Assembly (NCBI GenBank): GCA_963802355.1
Contig: CAWDIV010000012.1
Location: 1-64,000 of the forward strand
Reading direction: 5' to 3'
Source of the DNA: SG8-41 sp963802355
GTDB taxonomy: Bacteria; Pseudomonadota; Gammaproteobacteria; Burkholderiales; SG8-41
DNA length: 64,000 bases
Below are positions 53,085-62,091 of the stretch, piece after piece. The position numbers were made by a program, and so were the translations under genes. The number at the start of each line of letters is the position of its first letter. Within the stretch, counting starts at the first letter, position 1. Under the pieces are notes generated by a model. It did not search any database. It was not told the DNA's origin and saw only the letters and a program-made list of their open reading frames with translations.

Positions 53085-55311
53085 CGTTCACCGCATCGAG
53101 AACGCGCTGAAGGCACTGATCGTCGACGATGGCGGCCGACCATTCGAGGCGCCGACGGCGGGCATCGGTGCGCCGCAACGTCGATTGGACGGCGTCGACA
53201 AAGTCACAGGGCGCGCGGTGTACGCCGGGGAGCACATGCCGACCGGCGCGCTCCACGCCGTCTTTGTCACGAGCCCCGTCGCCAGAGGAATGCTTCGATC
53301 GATCGACGCCAACGCTGCCCGCATGGCACACGGAGTCGTTCGCGTCATCACGCCGGACGACATGCCCGCGCTCGGTAACTCGCCGGTGCCGCCGGCCGCG
53401 CAATCGTTCGTGCCGATGTCGGACAAGACCATACGCTACGAGGGACAACCGGTCGCCATCGTCGTGGCCGAGACGCTCGAGCAGGCGGAGGAAGGCGCCG
53501 AGCTCGTTGCGGTCGAGATCGAGCCCGCGCAGCCGACCGTCTTCGAAACCACCATCGCCGCCGAGCCGCGAGCCAAGGGGAACGGCTACGCGTTCGCGGC
53601 GCTCGCCCTCGAGCACGGCGACGTGGACGCCGCTCTCGCCGCGGCGGAAGCGACGATCGACGCGGTGTATGTCGCACCGACGCGCCACCACAACATGATG
53701 GAGCCTTCGACGACGCTCGCCGAATGGCGCGGCGACGAGTTGCACGTGCACGACGCCACGCAGTGGACCTACGGCATCCGCTATGCGCTTGCCGGTTTGC
53801 TGCGGATCGATCCCGCCAGAATCCATGTGCGCTGCCCGTTCACCGGGGGAGGCTTCGGGGCGAAAGGCTATGTCTGGCCGCACCAAATCCTCACACCGAT
53901 CGCGGCGCGCCTCGTCGGGCGACCCGTGAAGCTCTCGATCGGGCGAAGCGGCTGCTATACGGGCACAGGCTACCAACCGGTGGTCCGTTCCCGAGTTCAG
54001 CTCGGGGCGCGACGCGACGGCAGGCTAACGGCAGTCGTGCACGAGACCGAGAACGTCACGTCGAGCTTCGACGATTACGTCGAGTTCGGCAGCGCCGGCT
54101 CGCGTTCGATGTACGCGGCCGACACGTATCGCTTTCGCACGCTCGTTCGTCGGGCCGACGTCGCGACGCCGACCGCAATGCGAGCACCGCACGAAGGCCC
54201 TGGGATGTTCGCGCTCGAGAGCGCCATGGACGAGCTCGCCTACGAGCTCCGCTTAGACCCCTTGGAGCTGCGGCTCGCGAGCTACGCCGACACGGACCCG
54301 CACTCGGCAAAGCCATTTTCGTCGAAGAAACTGCGAGAAGCGTACCTCGAGGGCGCGCGTCGAATCGGTTGGGCCGGGCGCAAGATGGAGCCGCGGAGCC
54401 GCAGCGACGGCGGGAAGCTCGTCGGCCTCGGAATGGCCTCCGCGATCATGTCGACGTTTCGCTTCGCGTGCGCAGCGCGCGCGGTGCTCAAGGCCGACGG
54501 CCGAGTCGACATCGAAGCCGGCACGCAAGAGATCGGCACGGGTACGCGAACCGTGCTCGCGCAGGTTGCCGCCGACGCGCTGGGCGTCGCCACGGACCGG
54601 ATAACCGTCGTCCTGGGCTCGACTGCGTTGCCGCAAACCGGCGGCACATTCGGCTCTTCGACGACCATGAGCGTCGGATCAGCAGTTGCCGATGCGGCTC
54701 ACAATCTGCGCCGCCGGCTGGATGAGCTCGCAAGACCGGGGAGCCCCGCGTCGGCGGACGCTTGGCCGGATCTGCTCGCGCGAAATGGCCTCGATCGATT
54801 GGAGGCCGACGGCGCATTCGCGCTTCCGGGCGGAGCCGCGTTCGACGCCCACGGCGGGGCGGGCGACTACTCGATGCACACGTACGGCGCGGTGTTCGTC
54901 GAAATGGAAGTCGACGAGCCGCTCGGTCTCGCACGGATGCGGCGCGCGGTGGCCTGCTACTCCGTCGGGCGTGTTCTGAACCCCGTGACCGCGCGCAGCC
55001 AGATGATCGGCGGAATCATCTGGGGTTACGGGCGCGCCATGCTGGAGGTGAGCGCGATGGACTCGCGCTACGGACGCTACGTGTCGAAGAACCTTTCCGG
55101 CGTGATGTTGCCGGTGAACGCAGACATCCCGCGTCACATCGATGTCTGTTTCATCGCGGAGGACGATCCGTACGCGTCGGCGATCGGCGTGCGCGGTATC
55201 GGCGAGCTCGGTGAAGTCGGAGTCGCGGCAGCGATCACGAACGCGCTCTATCACGCCACGGGCAAGCGCATCAGAGAGCTTCCCGTGCGGATCAGGGATC
55301 TCGTGGCCTGA
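53077..55311 (+). CDS. aldehyde/xanthine oxidoreductase, molybdenum subunit (PaoC/YagR-like)
   Basis: 744 residues from ATG 53077 (a GTG at 53065 is possible). QRRLDGVDKVTGRAVYAGEH opens the hammerhead domain. The cofactor-binding FTGGGFGAKGYVWPHQI, AMRAPHEGPGMFALE and TQEIGTGTRTVLAQVAADAL are present. The catalytic Glu lies in GIGELGEVGVAAAITNA. It oxidises aldehydes or N-heterocycles at a molybdenum-cytosine-dinucleotide centre. No XdhC/PaoD maturation gene is in the window. Confidence 0.93.
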   Translation: MTDVHRIENALKALIVDDGGRPFEAPTAGIGAPQRRLDGVDKVTGRAVYAGEHMPTGALHAVFVTSPVARGMLRSIDANAARMAHGVVRVITPDDMPALGNSPVPPAAQSFVPMSDKTIRYEGQPVAIVVAETLEQAEEGAELVAVEIEPAQPTVFETTIAAEPRAKGNGYAFAALALEHGDVDAALAAAEATIDAVYVAPTRHHNMMEPSTTLAEWRGDELHVHDATQWTYGIRYALAGLLRIDPARIHVRCPFTGGGFGAKGYVWPHQILTPIAARLVGRPVKLSIGRSGCYTGTGYQPVVRSRVQLGARRDGRLTAVVHETENVTSSFDDYVEFGSAGSRSMYAADTYRFRTLVRRADVATPTAMRAPHEGPGMFALESAMDELAYELRLDPLELRLASYADTDPHSAKPFSSKKLREAYLEGARRIGWAGRKMEPRSRSDGGKLVGLGMASAIMSTFRFACAARAVLKADGRVDIEAGTQEIGTGTRTVLAQVAADALGVATDRITVVLGSTALPQTGGTFGSSTTMSVGSAVADAAHNLRRRLDELARPGSPASADAWPDLLARNGLDRLEADGAFALPGGAAFDAHGGAGDYSMHTYGAVFVEMEVDEPLGLARMRRAVACYSVGRVLNPVTARSQMIGGIIWGYGRAMLEVSAMDSRYGRYVSKNLSGVMLPVNADIPRHIDVCFIAEDDPYASAIGVRGIGELGEVGVAAAITNALYHATGKRIRELPVRIRDLVA

Positions 55312-55479
55312 CTGTCGTTCCAGGGGCGGCCAGACAATGAATCGCGTCACAATTGTCACTCCCACCGTTCGATGTCTGGCGGCGAAACTATCTCATGACC
55401 AACAGCGAGCGGTCGGCAGTTAAGGGCATTTACATTCCAGCCCGAAGACACGAGAGATCGCTCTAATTCGGAGGTTGCG

Positions 55480-56271
55480 ATGACCACGATTACATTACCT
55501 GAGAAGGACCGGAAGGAAGGACAGCACGCCATTAACACGCCACCGATTGTGTCGCCGCAAGAGTGGGAGGCTGCGCGCGAGCAGCTTCTCGTCAAGGAGA
55601 AGGCCCTGACCCGCGCCCGTGACGCGCTGGCCGCCGAGCGACGGCGGATGCCGTGGGTTGCCGTGGAAAAGGCATATATGTTCGACGGGCCCGAGGGCAA
55701 AACGAGCCTGCTCGACCTGTTCGACGGCCGCCGTCAACTCATTATCTACCGCGCCTTCTTTGAGCCCGGCGTGCACGGCTGGCCGGAGCATGCGTGCATT
55801 GGCTGTTCCCTTGGAGCCGACCAGGTCTCCAATCTCGCCCACCTGAACGCGCGCGACACGACCCTCGTGTATGCGTCGCGTGCACCGCAGGCCGACATCG
55901 CGCGCCTGAAGGCGCGGATGGGCTGGGAAAAAATCCCCTGGTACACCATCACCGACAGCTTCGACGCCGACTTCGGAGTGAATGAGTGGCACGGCCACAA
56001 CGCGTTCATCCGCGACGGCGAGCGCGTGTTCCGCACCTACTTCATCAATGGCCGTGGCGACGAGGCGATGGGTACCGTCTGGAGCTACCTCGACATGACG
56101 GCGCTCGGGCGTCAGGAGACCTGGGAGGACTCGCCGAAGGGTTACCCCCAGAGCCGACCGTACAAGTGGTGGAACTGGAACGACAGTTACGTCCCCGACG
56201 CCGCGCCCGACCCGAAGTGGGTCGCGGTGTCGGACGCCGGCGAGGCCGCCTTTAGGAAACGCGACGGCTAG
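55480..56271 (+). CDS. DUF899 family protein (copy 5)
   Basis: 263 residues. SPQEWEAAREQLLVKEKALT, RMPWVAVEKAYMFDGPEGK, SLLDLFDGRRQLIIYRAFFE, CIGCSLGADQVSN (the CxxC), GWEKIPWYTITDSFDADFGV, YLDMTALGRQETWEDSPKGY. It belongs to the WEDSP-ending subgroup with copy 4. Alone on the plus strand, 170 bp behind the oxidoreductase operon. The ribosome site is weak (CGGAGG). Confidence 0.88.
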   Translation: MTTITLPEKDRKEGQHAINTPPIVSPQEWEAAREQLLVKEKALTRARDALAAERRRMPWVAVEKAYMFDGPEGKTSLLDLFDGRRQLIIYRAFFEPGVHGWPEHACIGCSLGADQVSNLAHLNARDTTLVYASRAPQADIARLKARMGWEKIPWYTITDSFDADFGVNEWHGHNAFIRDGERVFRTYFINGRGDEAMGTVWSYLDMTALGRQETWEDSPKGYPQSRPYKWWNWNDSYVPDAAPDPKWVAVSDAGEAAFRKRDG

Positions 56272-56438
56272 TCCGGCGAGGCGCGGCATCGCTCACGCGG
56301 AGCCTGCGACATCGCCAGAGCCCGTGACCGAGCTGGGATTTCCCGGAGCAATGCGTTGCCGATCGGAGCGAGAGCGCGGGCATAGAACGCCTTGCTTCTT
56401 GCGAAATCGCTGACCGCAAGAATCATGTGATCGATCAT
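56268..56438 (-). pseudogene. VOC family protein, N-terminal stub
   Basis: A 56-codon frame from ATG 56438 reads MIDHMILAVSDFARSKAFYA then RALAPIG, the first beta-alpha unit of a VOC protein. It then becomes unrelated Arg-rich sequence and ends overlapping the DUF899 stop. The ribosome site GGGGGAGAAAG is intact. Confidence 0.6.
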
Positions 56439-56553
56439 CGCGCTTTCTCCCCCTCACGAGGTTACTCGTTCGCGCTTCGGCACGGCCAATCAGAATGATT
56501 GAGATGCTCGAATCGACTGCGCGATGTGAAGAGACTGCACAAGGAGGCGTCCG

Positions 56554-57195
56554 ATGACGAGAATCTTGCGATCGATGATGCTCGTAGCGGCGGTATACGC
56601 TCTTGCGCTGCCCGCTCTAGCTCAGAAGGACGACAAGGGGCGCCAGGCGTCACCTGCGCAACAGAGCGGCCCGGCTTGGGTACAACGGGGTATTCCAGGC
56701 GCGGGCCACGCCGCGCTGGCACCGCTCGTCGGCTCATGGCGCGCCGAACAGAGTATCTTCGGAACCATGGGACGCAGTCCGGACCTGCCGCCCATCGTGT
56801 CCCGCGACATCCGGACCACGCGGGTCTGGGTCGCCGACGGACAGTACATCGAGGACACGACCGAGGGCACGGTAGAGGGGCAACCGTACTGGCGCCGAGG
56901 CTGGCTCGGATACAGCAACCTCGACCGCCGCTATGAATGGGTGACCATCGCGCCACGGGTCCCGATGATGATCTACCTCGGCAAGACGGGGTCCGGCGAA
57001 AGGATGCCCATCGAGGTGTCCGGTGTTTTCACCGATCAGGGCGTGCTCAACGAGCAGACGGTTGGGAAGCCCGTAGCGCAGCGGACGGTGATACGGATCG
57101 AAAGCAACGATCGTCACGCCTTCGACCTCTACTTCACGCCGCCCGGAGGGAAAGAGCAGCTGGCGATGCGTTTCGTGTACACGCGTATAAAGTGA
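56554..57195 (+). CDS. secreted DUF1579-like protein
   Basis: 213 residues. The signal peptide is MTRILRSMMLVAAVYALALP with cleavage after ALA. The body has APLVGSWRAEQSIFGTMG, TRVWVADGQYIEDTTEGTVE, WLGYSNLDRRYEWVTIAPRV and FDLYFTPPGGKEQLAMRFVY, the lipocalin-like pattern of DUF1579. Ligand and role unknown. The monooxygenase gene follows 18 bp later. Confidence 0.8.
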   Translation: MTRILRSMMLVAAVYALALPALAQKDDKGRQASPAQQSGPAWVQRGIPGAGHAALAPLVGSWRAEQSIFGTMGRSPDLPPIVSRDIRTTRVWVADGQYIEDTTEGTVEGQPYWRRGWLGYSNLDRRYEWVTIAPRVPMMIYLGKTGSGERMPIEVSGVFTDQGVLNEQTVGKPVAQRTVIRIESNDRHAFDLYFTPPGGKEQLAMRFVYTRIK

Positions 57196-57213
57196 CCCGG
57201 GAAGGGGCTCTCC

Positions 57214-57594
57214 ATGCCGATCGTGCTGCCGACACTTCCGGCCCCGGCTACCGGAGAGCGGAGCCCGTATTGCGTCATCGCCAGGCACCGGGCGAAACCG
57301 GGCCGCGCGGATGCTTACGAGAGACGAATGCTCGCCGATCTCGAGCCCACCAGGGCCGAACCAGGAGCGCTCCAATTCCATGTTCACCGGGACCGTTTCG
57401 ATAGCAATCTCTTCGTGATCTACGAGGTGTGGAGGGACGTAGACGCCCTGCGGGAGCACTTCGAGCGGCCCTACGTCAGACAGTTTGTTGCGGACAGCGC
57501 GGAATACATCGAGGGCGACATGGAAGTGCAGTGGATGATCATGGCCAGTGGATACGTTCCCGGAAGGCCGTTGGATGGCTGCGCGTTTCCGTAG
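57214..57594 (+). CDS. antibiotic biosynthesis monooxygenase (ABM) domain protein
   Basis: 126 residues. YCVIARHRAKPGRADAYERR, DLEPTRAEPGALQFHVHRDR, NLFVIYEVWRDVDALREHFE and PYVRQFVADSAEYIE are the ABM ferredoxin-like fold. Such proteins oxidise quinones or haem-like substrates without a cofactor, or act as small-molecule binders. Probably in one transcript with the DUF1579 gene. Confidence 0.85.
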   Translation: MPIVLPTLPAPATGERSPYCVIARHRAKPGRADAYERRMLADLEPTRAEPGALQFHVHRDRFDSNLFVIYEVWRDVDALREHFERPYVRQFVADSAEYIEGDMEVQWMIMASGYVPGRPLDGCAFP

Positions 57595-57726
57595 CGAGAA
57601 CGGGACAAAGTTCTCCCTATCTTCGAGCGCCATCAGGATTCCTGCGACCCTAGCCGTATGGGTGATGTCCCACCTCGCGACAGCAGGCATCCTGACCTCG
57701 TTGCCTACTTCCTCGGGGTGGATACC

Positions 57727-58650
57727 ATGTCTCAAGCGAACAAGGTGGTGCTGGCCGTCTCGGACGAGCTCGCGGCCGGTGTGGAGCGCACGGCGAGCGC
57801 GATCGTCACCGTGCATGCGGGTCATCGGCTGGCGTCCAGCGGGGTGATCTGGTCACAAGGGGTCGTGGTCACGGCCGCGCATACGATCAGACGCGAAGAA
57901 GGGCTCGAGATCACGCTGGCTGACGGCAGCGGCGCGCATGCGGAGCTCGCGGGGCTGGACGCCGGAACCGACCTCGCCGTGCTCAAAGTCGCTGGCGCCG
58001 GACCAGCTGCGTTGGAAAAGACCGAAGTGGAAGGGCTCAAAGTGGGGCAGCTAGCGATCGCCGTCGCGCGCGTGAGCGAGCACAGCGTGAACGCGAGCTT
58101 CGGTATGATCGGCGGGCTGGGCGGCGCCTGGCGCACGTGGCGGGGTGGCCAGGTCGAGCAGTTGATCCGGGTCGCGATCACTCTGTATCCGGGATTCTCC
58201 GGCGGAGCACTGCTCGACGCGCAGGGAAGAGTGATCGGGATCAACACCGCGGGGTTGGCGCGCAGCGGGAGCATTGCGCTCCCGCATCCTACCGTCGAGC
58301 GGGTCGCAGCCGAGCTGCTCGCCAAGGGATATATCGCGCGGCCCTACCTCGGGGTTGCCATGCAATCGGTGCGATTGCCCGAGTCGCTTCGGAAGAAGCT
58401 CGAACTCGACGACGGCGCGGGCGTGATTGTGCTCGGCCTGGAGGCCGAAGGTCCCGCGGAGCGTGCAGGCGTCCTGGTAGGTGATGTTTTCCTGCGGCTT
58501 GGCAGCAAGCGCGTAACCGACGCGATCGAAGTGCAGCATGCGCTCGGCGCGGAACTCATCGGACGCACCGTTTCCGCAACCGTCGTGCGGGGCGGTGAGT
58601 TGCTGGTCCTGCACATCGCGCCTCGCGAGCGCCCGCGTCGATCGCGATAG
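57727..58650 (+). CDS. HtrA-like trypsin-family serine protease with PDZ domain
   Basis: 307 residues from ATG 57727. The triad is visible: His in VVVTAAHTIRRE, Asp in DAGTDLAVLKV, Ser in YPGFSGGALLDAQG (the usual GNSGG is GFSGG). A PDZ domain follows (RPYLGVAMQSVRLPESL ... AERAGVLVGDVFLRLGSKRV). There is no signal peptide or anchor, unusual for an HtrA protein, which suggests a cytoplasmic role. The LuxR-type regulator follows 29 bp later. Confidence 0.85.
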   Translation: MSQANKVVLAVSDELAAGVERTASAIVTVHAGHRLASSGVIWSQGVVVTAAHTIRREEGLEITLADGSGAHAELAGLDAGTDLAVLKVAGAGPAALEKTEVEGLKVGQLAIAVARVSEHSVNASFGMIGGLGGAWRTWRGGQVEQLIRVAITLYPGFSGGALLDAQGRVIGINTAGLARSGSIALPHPTVERVAAELLAKGYIARPYLGVAMQSVRLPESLRKKLELDDGAGVIVLGLEAEGPAERAGVLVGDVFLRLGSKRVTDAIEVQHALGAELIGRTVSATVVRGGELLVLHIAPRERPRRSR

Positions 58651-58679
58651 GCGATGCCATCGAGCGCCGATATTCGCGT

Positions 58680-59315
58680 GTGAGCGCTATCGACGTAGTT
58701 CACGTGGCGATTGCCGCTCCTAGCGAGATCGCCTGCGCGGAGATCGAGGCCCAGCTTGCTGCCGACGCGGACCTGCGCGTGGTAGGCAGCTGCGTGCCGA
58801 GCGCACTTCGCGAGCTTCTCGGACATGCCAACGCGGACGTACTGCTGCTCGATCTTGGCTCCGAGACGACAGAAGAGTTCGAGCGGATCGCCGAGGACCT
58901 GGCGCTGCCCGTAACCATCTTGCTCTCGTGGGACGGTCATCTTGAGAGTCATCTGCTGAGTCTGGGCGTGCGAGCGGTGCTACCCCAGCGTACCTCCGCG
59001 GCCCGGATCGTCGCAGCCGTCAAAGCGGTCGCGGCCGGCTTGGTCGTGCTCGATGCCGAGTTTGCGGGCGTTGAACTGCCGACCGACGCCGAGCCACGCG
59101 GTGAGCGCGAGCTCATTGAGGCGCTCACCCCCCGAGAGACGGAAGTCCTGCGGCTGCTCGCCGAGGGCCTGCCGAACAAGGAGATCGCCGGGGCGCTCGG
59201 GATCTCCGAGCACACCGTGAAATTCCATCTATCGGCGATCTTCGGCAAGCTCGGCGCGACGAGTCGCACCGAAGCGGTCGCCATCGGTATTCGGCGGGGT
59301 CTCGTCATGGTTTGA
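58680..59315 (+). CDS. LuxR/NarL-type regulator with degenerate receiver
   Basis: 211 residues from GTG 58680. The C-terminal HTH is canonical: LTPRETEVLRLLAEGLPNKE, IAGALGISEHTVKFHLSAIF, KLGATSRTEAVAIGIRRG. The N-terminal receiver keeps the phosphoacceptor site (VLLLDLGS) but lacks the acidic pair (VAIAAPSE instead of a DD motif) and the invariant Lys (LPQRT). Phosphorylation is therefore doubtful. Closely linked to the protease gene, which it may regulate. Confidence 0.85.
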   Translation: MSAIDVVHVAIAAPSEIACAEIEAQLAADADLRVVGSCVPSALRELLGHANADVLLLDLGSETTEEFERIAEDLALPVTILLSWDGHLESHLLSLGVRAVLPQRTSAARIVAAVKAVAAGLVVLDAEFAGVELPTDAEPRGERELIEALTPRETEVLRLLAEGLPNKEIAGALGISEHTVKFHLSAIFGKLGATSRTEAVAIGIRRGLVMV

Positions 59316-59510
59316 GTCATGCGGCGAGGAACGGTGGGTCGCGCTGGGCAAGCACGTCCGGAAGCGTCGTCGTCTGGATGGATCTCACGAGGCCACGCGT
59401 GACTGCCTGGGATGATTTTTCTCAGCTGGGCTGTCGAATTGCACCTTACCCATTCGACCAAGCAGTAAGAGCCCGGCGTTCGGGCGTCCGACGAAAATCA
59501 GGAGCTGCAA

Positions 59511-59666
59511 ATGGAGACAGTCTTGGTCTATCTGGAGTGCTTGCGGCGGTGGTGGGTGACCGCAGGTACGTATGTCGTCATCGAAATGGTCTTGCCGGGT
59601 GGAACGTTGCTTGCCCTGCTTCTCTATCTGTACCGGCGCGGGCAAGCCGCAGGGGCGAAAAATTGA
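59511..59666 (+). CDS. 51-residue small membrane protein
   Basis: A short frame with a good ribosome site (AGGAGCTGCAA) encodes METVLVYLECLRRWWVTAGT..., one hydrophobic helix (VLPGGTLLALLLYLY) and a basic end (RRGQAAGAKN). I have no family name. The ribosome site, the coding-like codons and the helix argue for a real gene. Confidence 0.5.
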   Translation: METVLVYLECLRRWWVTAGTYVVIEMVLPGGTLLALLLYLYRRGQAAGAKN

Positions 59667-60060
59667 CGAACGATGTCGAATTAGCCATGGCCGATCGACT
59701 ACTAGAGTCGGTAACAACATGACTTCGAAGGTCTGTACTCCCGATGCGGCACGGCGGCAGCCCTGCAACCACCTGCAGCAGCATCTCCCGGCGCACCGTG
59801 CGACGAAGCACCGTGCGCCCCGCAGCACCCACCCCATGAATGTAGTTCTATTTCTATCTCGCCAATGTTTCGGTGCCGCTCGTGGGCACTAGCATTGTCT
59901 AGACGCCCGAGCTCAGTGGCGTGCGCTCAATCCTTCATTTCGGGTTCTTTTTGGTTACGCTCTATTTTGTTTCCTAAGGAAGCCAAGGATCCAAGCACGT
60001 AGCTGAGAAGAGCCGCGTTTGCCGAGGGGGTGCTGTGCATTGGCGGGGCGCTTGCAAAAC
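59667..60060. other. intergenic region without a recognised gene
   Basis: About 390 bp. Frames exist but none resembles a family. The right-hand end is the promoter region of the TetR gene. Confidence 0.35.
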
Positions 60061-60074
60061 AGACCGATCGGTCT
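60061..60074. promoter_or_regulatory. TetR operator, proximal site
   Basis: AGACCGATCGGTCT is a perfect 14-bp palindrome ending 12 bp before the TetR start codon. The ACCGATCGGT core is typical of TetR/AcrR operators. A near copy lies before the efflux operon at 60853. Confidence 0.8.
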
Positions 60075-60086
60075 TAGAATGCCTGC

Positions 60087-60677
60087 ATGAAGCGAAAAGG
60101 CGAATTGACACGTGAGCGGATCATTGCGCGTACCGCCGCGTTGCTTAACTGCGGGGGCTACCTGCGCACGCCGGTGTCGGAAATCATGCGCGTCACCGGG
60201 ATGCAGAAGGGCGGCATCTACAACCATTTCGAAAGCCGGCAGGCGCTGACGCTCGAGGCGTTCAACTACGCCGTCGGGCAAATGCGCGACAAGCTGCTGG
60301 CGGCTTTGGCCGGCAGAAAGTCCGCCAAGGACAAGCTGTGTGCCCTGATAGATGTCTTTCGAGATGCAAAGGGCTCGGGAATCGAAGGCGGATGCCCGAT
60401 CGTGAATCTCGCGATAGAGAGCGATGATGCCGACCCGGAGCTCCGTTCCGCGGCACGCCAGGCCATGAGCCGGCTGATCGGTCTCTTCGAGAGGATAGTG
60501 AACGAGGGCATCGCGAGCGAAGAGTTTGCAAGGCAGAACGCCCGGGATACCGCAGTGCAGATGGTCGCGACGCTGGAGGGAGGGTTGATAGTGAGCAACC
60601 TGTACAAAGACCAAGGCTATATGAGGAGCGTCGCCGGTTGCCTCGAAGCGCACGTTAAGGCGGGATTGCGCGCCTGA
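60087..60677 (+). CDS. TetR/AcrR family repressor
   Basis: 196 residues. The N-terminal HTH is RERIIARTAALLNCGGYLRT, VSEIMRVTGMQKGGIYNHFE. The ligand domain contains GSGIEGGCPIVNLAIESDDA, typical of the TetR_C branch with GGCP-(L/I)-N. It probably represses itself and the adaptor-pump operon downstream, since matching operators precede both. Confidence 0.92.
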   Translation: MKRKGELTRERIIARTAALLNCGGYLRTPVSEIMRVTGMQKGGIYNHFESRQALTLEAFNYAVGQMRDKLLAALAGRKSAKDKLCALIDVFRDAKGSGIEGGCPIVNLAIESDDADPELRSAARQAMSRLIGLFERIVNEGIASEEFARQNARDTAVQMVATLEGGLIVSNLYKDQGYMRSVAGCLEAHVKAGLRA

Positions 60678-60852
60678 CCCGGACGAGCCGCGTGTGTCGT
60701 CAAAGGATGTCTTATGAAATCCATCATGACATTTAATTTGACTAATTCGCCGCGGCGTCTCAAGGTACGTGGGTTTTCACGAGCCATCAGTTGCCGGCGA
60801 TCGAAGCCTGCAACTGCTTCCTGGGATGTGCGCGTTTTTTTTGACCTTTTTC

Positions 60853-60866
60853 AGACCGACCGGTCT
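60853..60866. promoter_or_regulatory. TetR operator, efflux-operon site
   Basis: AGACCGACCGGTCT matches the site at 60061 in 13 of 14 positions and lies 19 bp before the adaptor start codon, behind a T-rich promoter-like stretch (TTTTTTTTGACC). Confidence 0.75.
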
Positions 60867-60884
60867 CTAAACAGAAAGGCGTCC

Positions 60885-62091
60885 ATGCCACCCCGCTCTC
60901 CAGTCGTGCCACTGCGCGTACTGGTAGGGGGGGTGGTTATTCTCGCGCTGAGCAGCTGCTCGCAGTCCCCACAGCCGGCGCCGCAACCGCGGCCCGTACG
61001 CGTCGCGGAGATCGTCGATCGTCCAGCGGCGTCCGTCGCGCTCGCCGGGGATGTCCGGGCCCGTTACGAATCCAAACTTGGCTTTCGGGTTGGCGGCAAA
61101 ATCGTTCGGCGAGCCGTCAACGTGGGCGACCGGATCCGGGCTGGACAGCTGGTGGCCGAGCTCGATCCGGCCGATTATCGCCTCGCAACGGATGCCCTGG
61201 AGGCACAGCTGCGCGCGGCTCGTTCCGACCACGAATTCGGCGTCGCGGACCTGAAGCGATACCGGGAGCTCGTAGATGAAAAGCTGGTGGCCCCGGCCGA
61301 GTACGAGCGCCGCGAAACGTCCGTCAGCACGCTCAAGGACCGCGTGGCCGCATTGAAAGCTCAACACGAGCAGGCGCAGCGTCAGGCCCAGGTACACGCG
61401 GCTTCTCGCTGACCACGATTCGGTGGTCGTGTCGCTCCCTGCGGAAGTGGGGCAGGTCGTAGCCGCTGGGCAACCGGTCGCCGTTCTCGCACACCTGCCA
61501 GAGCTGGAGATCGCCGCGGACGTTCCGGAGGGGCAACACGCTCTACTCAAGCGCGGTTCCGCAGCCGCGGTGCGATTCTGGGTCGCGCCCGAAACCATGT
61601 TCGAGGGGCATGTCCGGGAAGTCGCCGCAAGCGCGGATTCCGGGGCGCGCACCTATGCGGTACGGATTGCGCTTCCGCGTCGCGCCGCGTGGATGCAAAT
61701 CGGAATGTCCGTGACGGTGGCGTTTGCGGGCGATGCAGCTACGCAGCACGTGATTCCGCTTTCCTCAGTCGTTGTTCCCCAAGGGGGCGCGGCAAAGTCG
61801 GCCTACGTCTGGGCACTTAAGGCGGACAACACGGTCTACAGTGTCCCCGTTTCGCTCGGAGCCCCGGTTGGGGCGAATGAAGTCCAGGTGAGCGGGCTTG
61901 GCAGCGGCCTGAAGATCGTCACCGCGGGCGCTTCGCGATTGCGTGAAGGCGAGGCGGTGAGCGTCCTCGCCCCGTCGGCAATCGGCGGGTCGCTCGCGTC
62001 CGGTGCTTCTCGTGCCTCCTCTGTCGGACACAAGGCAGCGGCTCCTGTGTCTGCGGCCGATGCGCTGCCAAACGTGCAAAGATTGCCATGA
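60885..62091 (+). CDS. RND efflux periplasmic adaptor lipoprotein, frameshifted
   Basis: From ATG 60885: lipoprotein signal with LSSC, then RPVRVAEIVDRPAASVALAG, the lipoyl half FRVGGKIVRRAVNVGDRIRA, and a helical hairpin (DLKRYRELVDEKLVAPAEYE). Near 61395 the frame shifts; the continuation is DHDSVVVSLPAEVGQVVAAG (second lipoyl half), then the beta-barrel and membrane-proximal domains to 62091. A standard MFP of ~400 residues. It links the RND pump to an outer-membrane channel, which is not in the window. Confidence 0.85.

Noticed and set aside
53014..53976. 320-residue frame antisense to the molybdenum subunit
   Set aside because: Composition and lack of motifs mark it as a GC-driven antisense frame.
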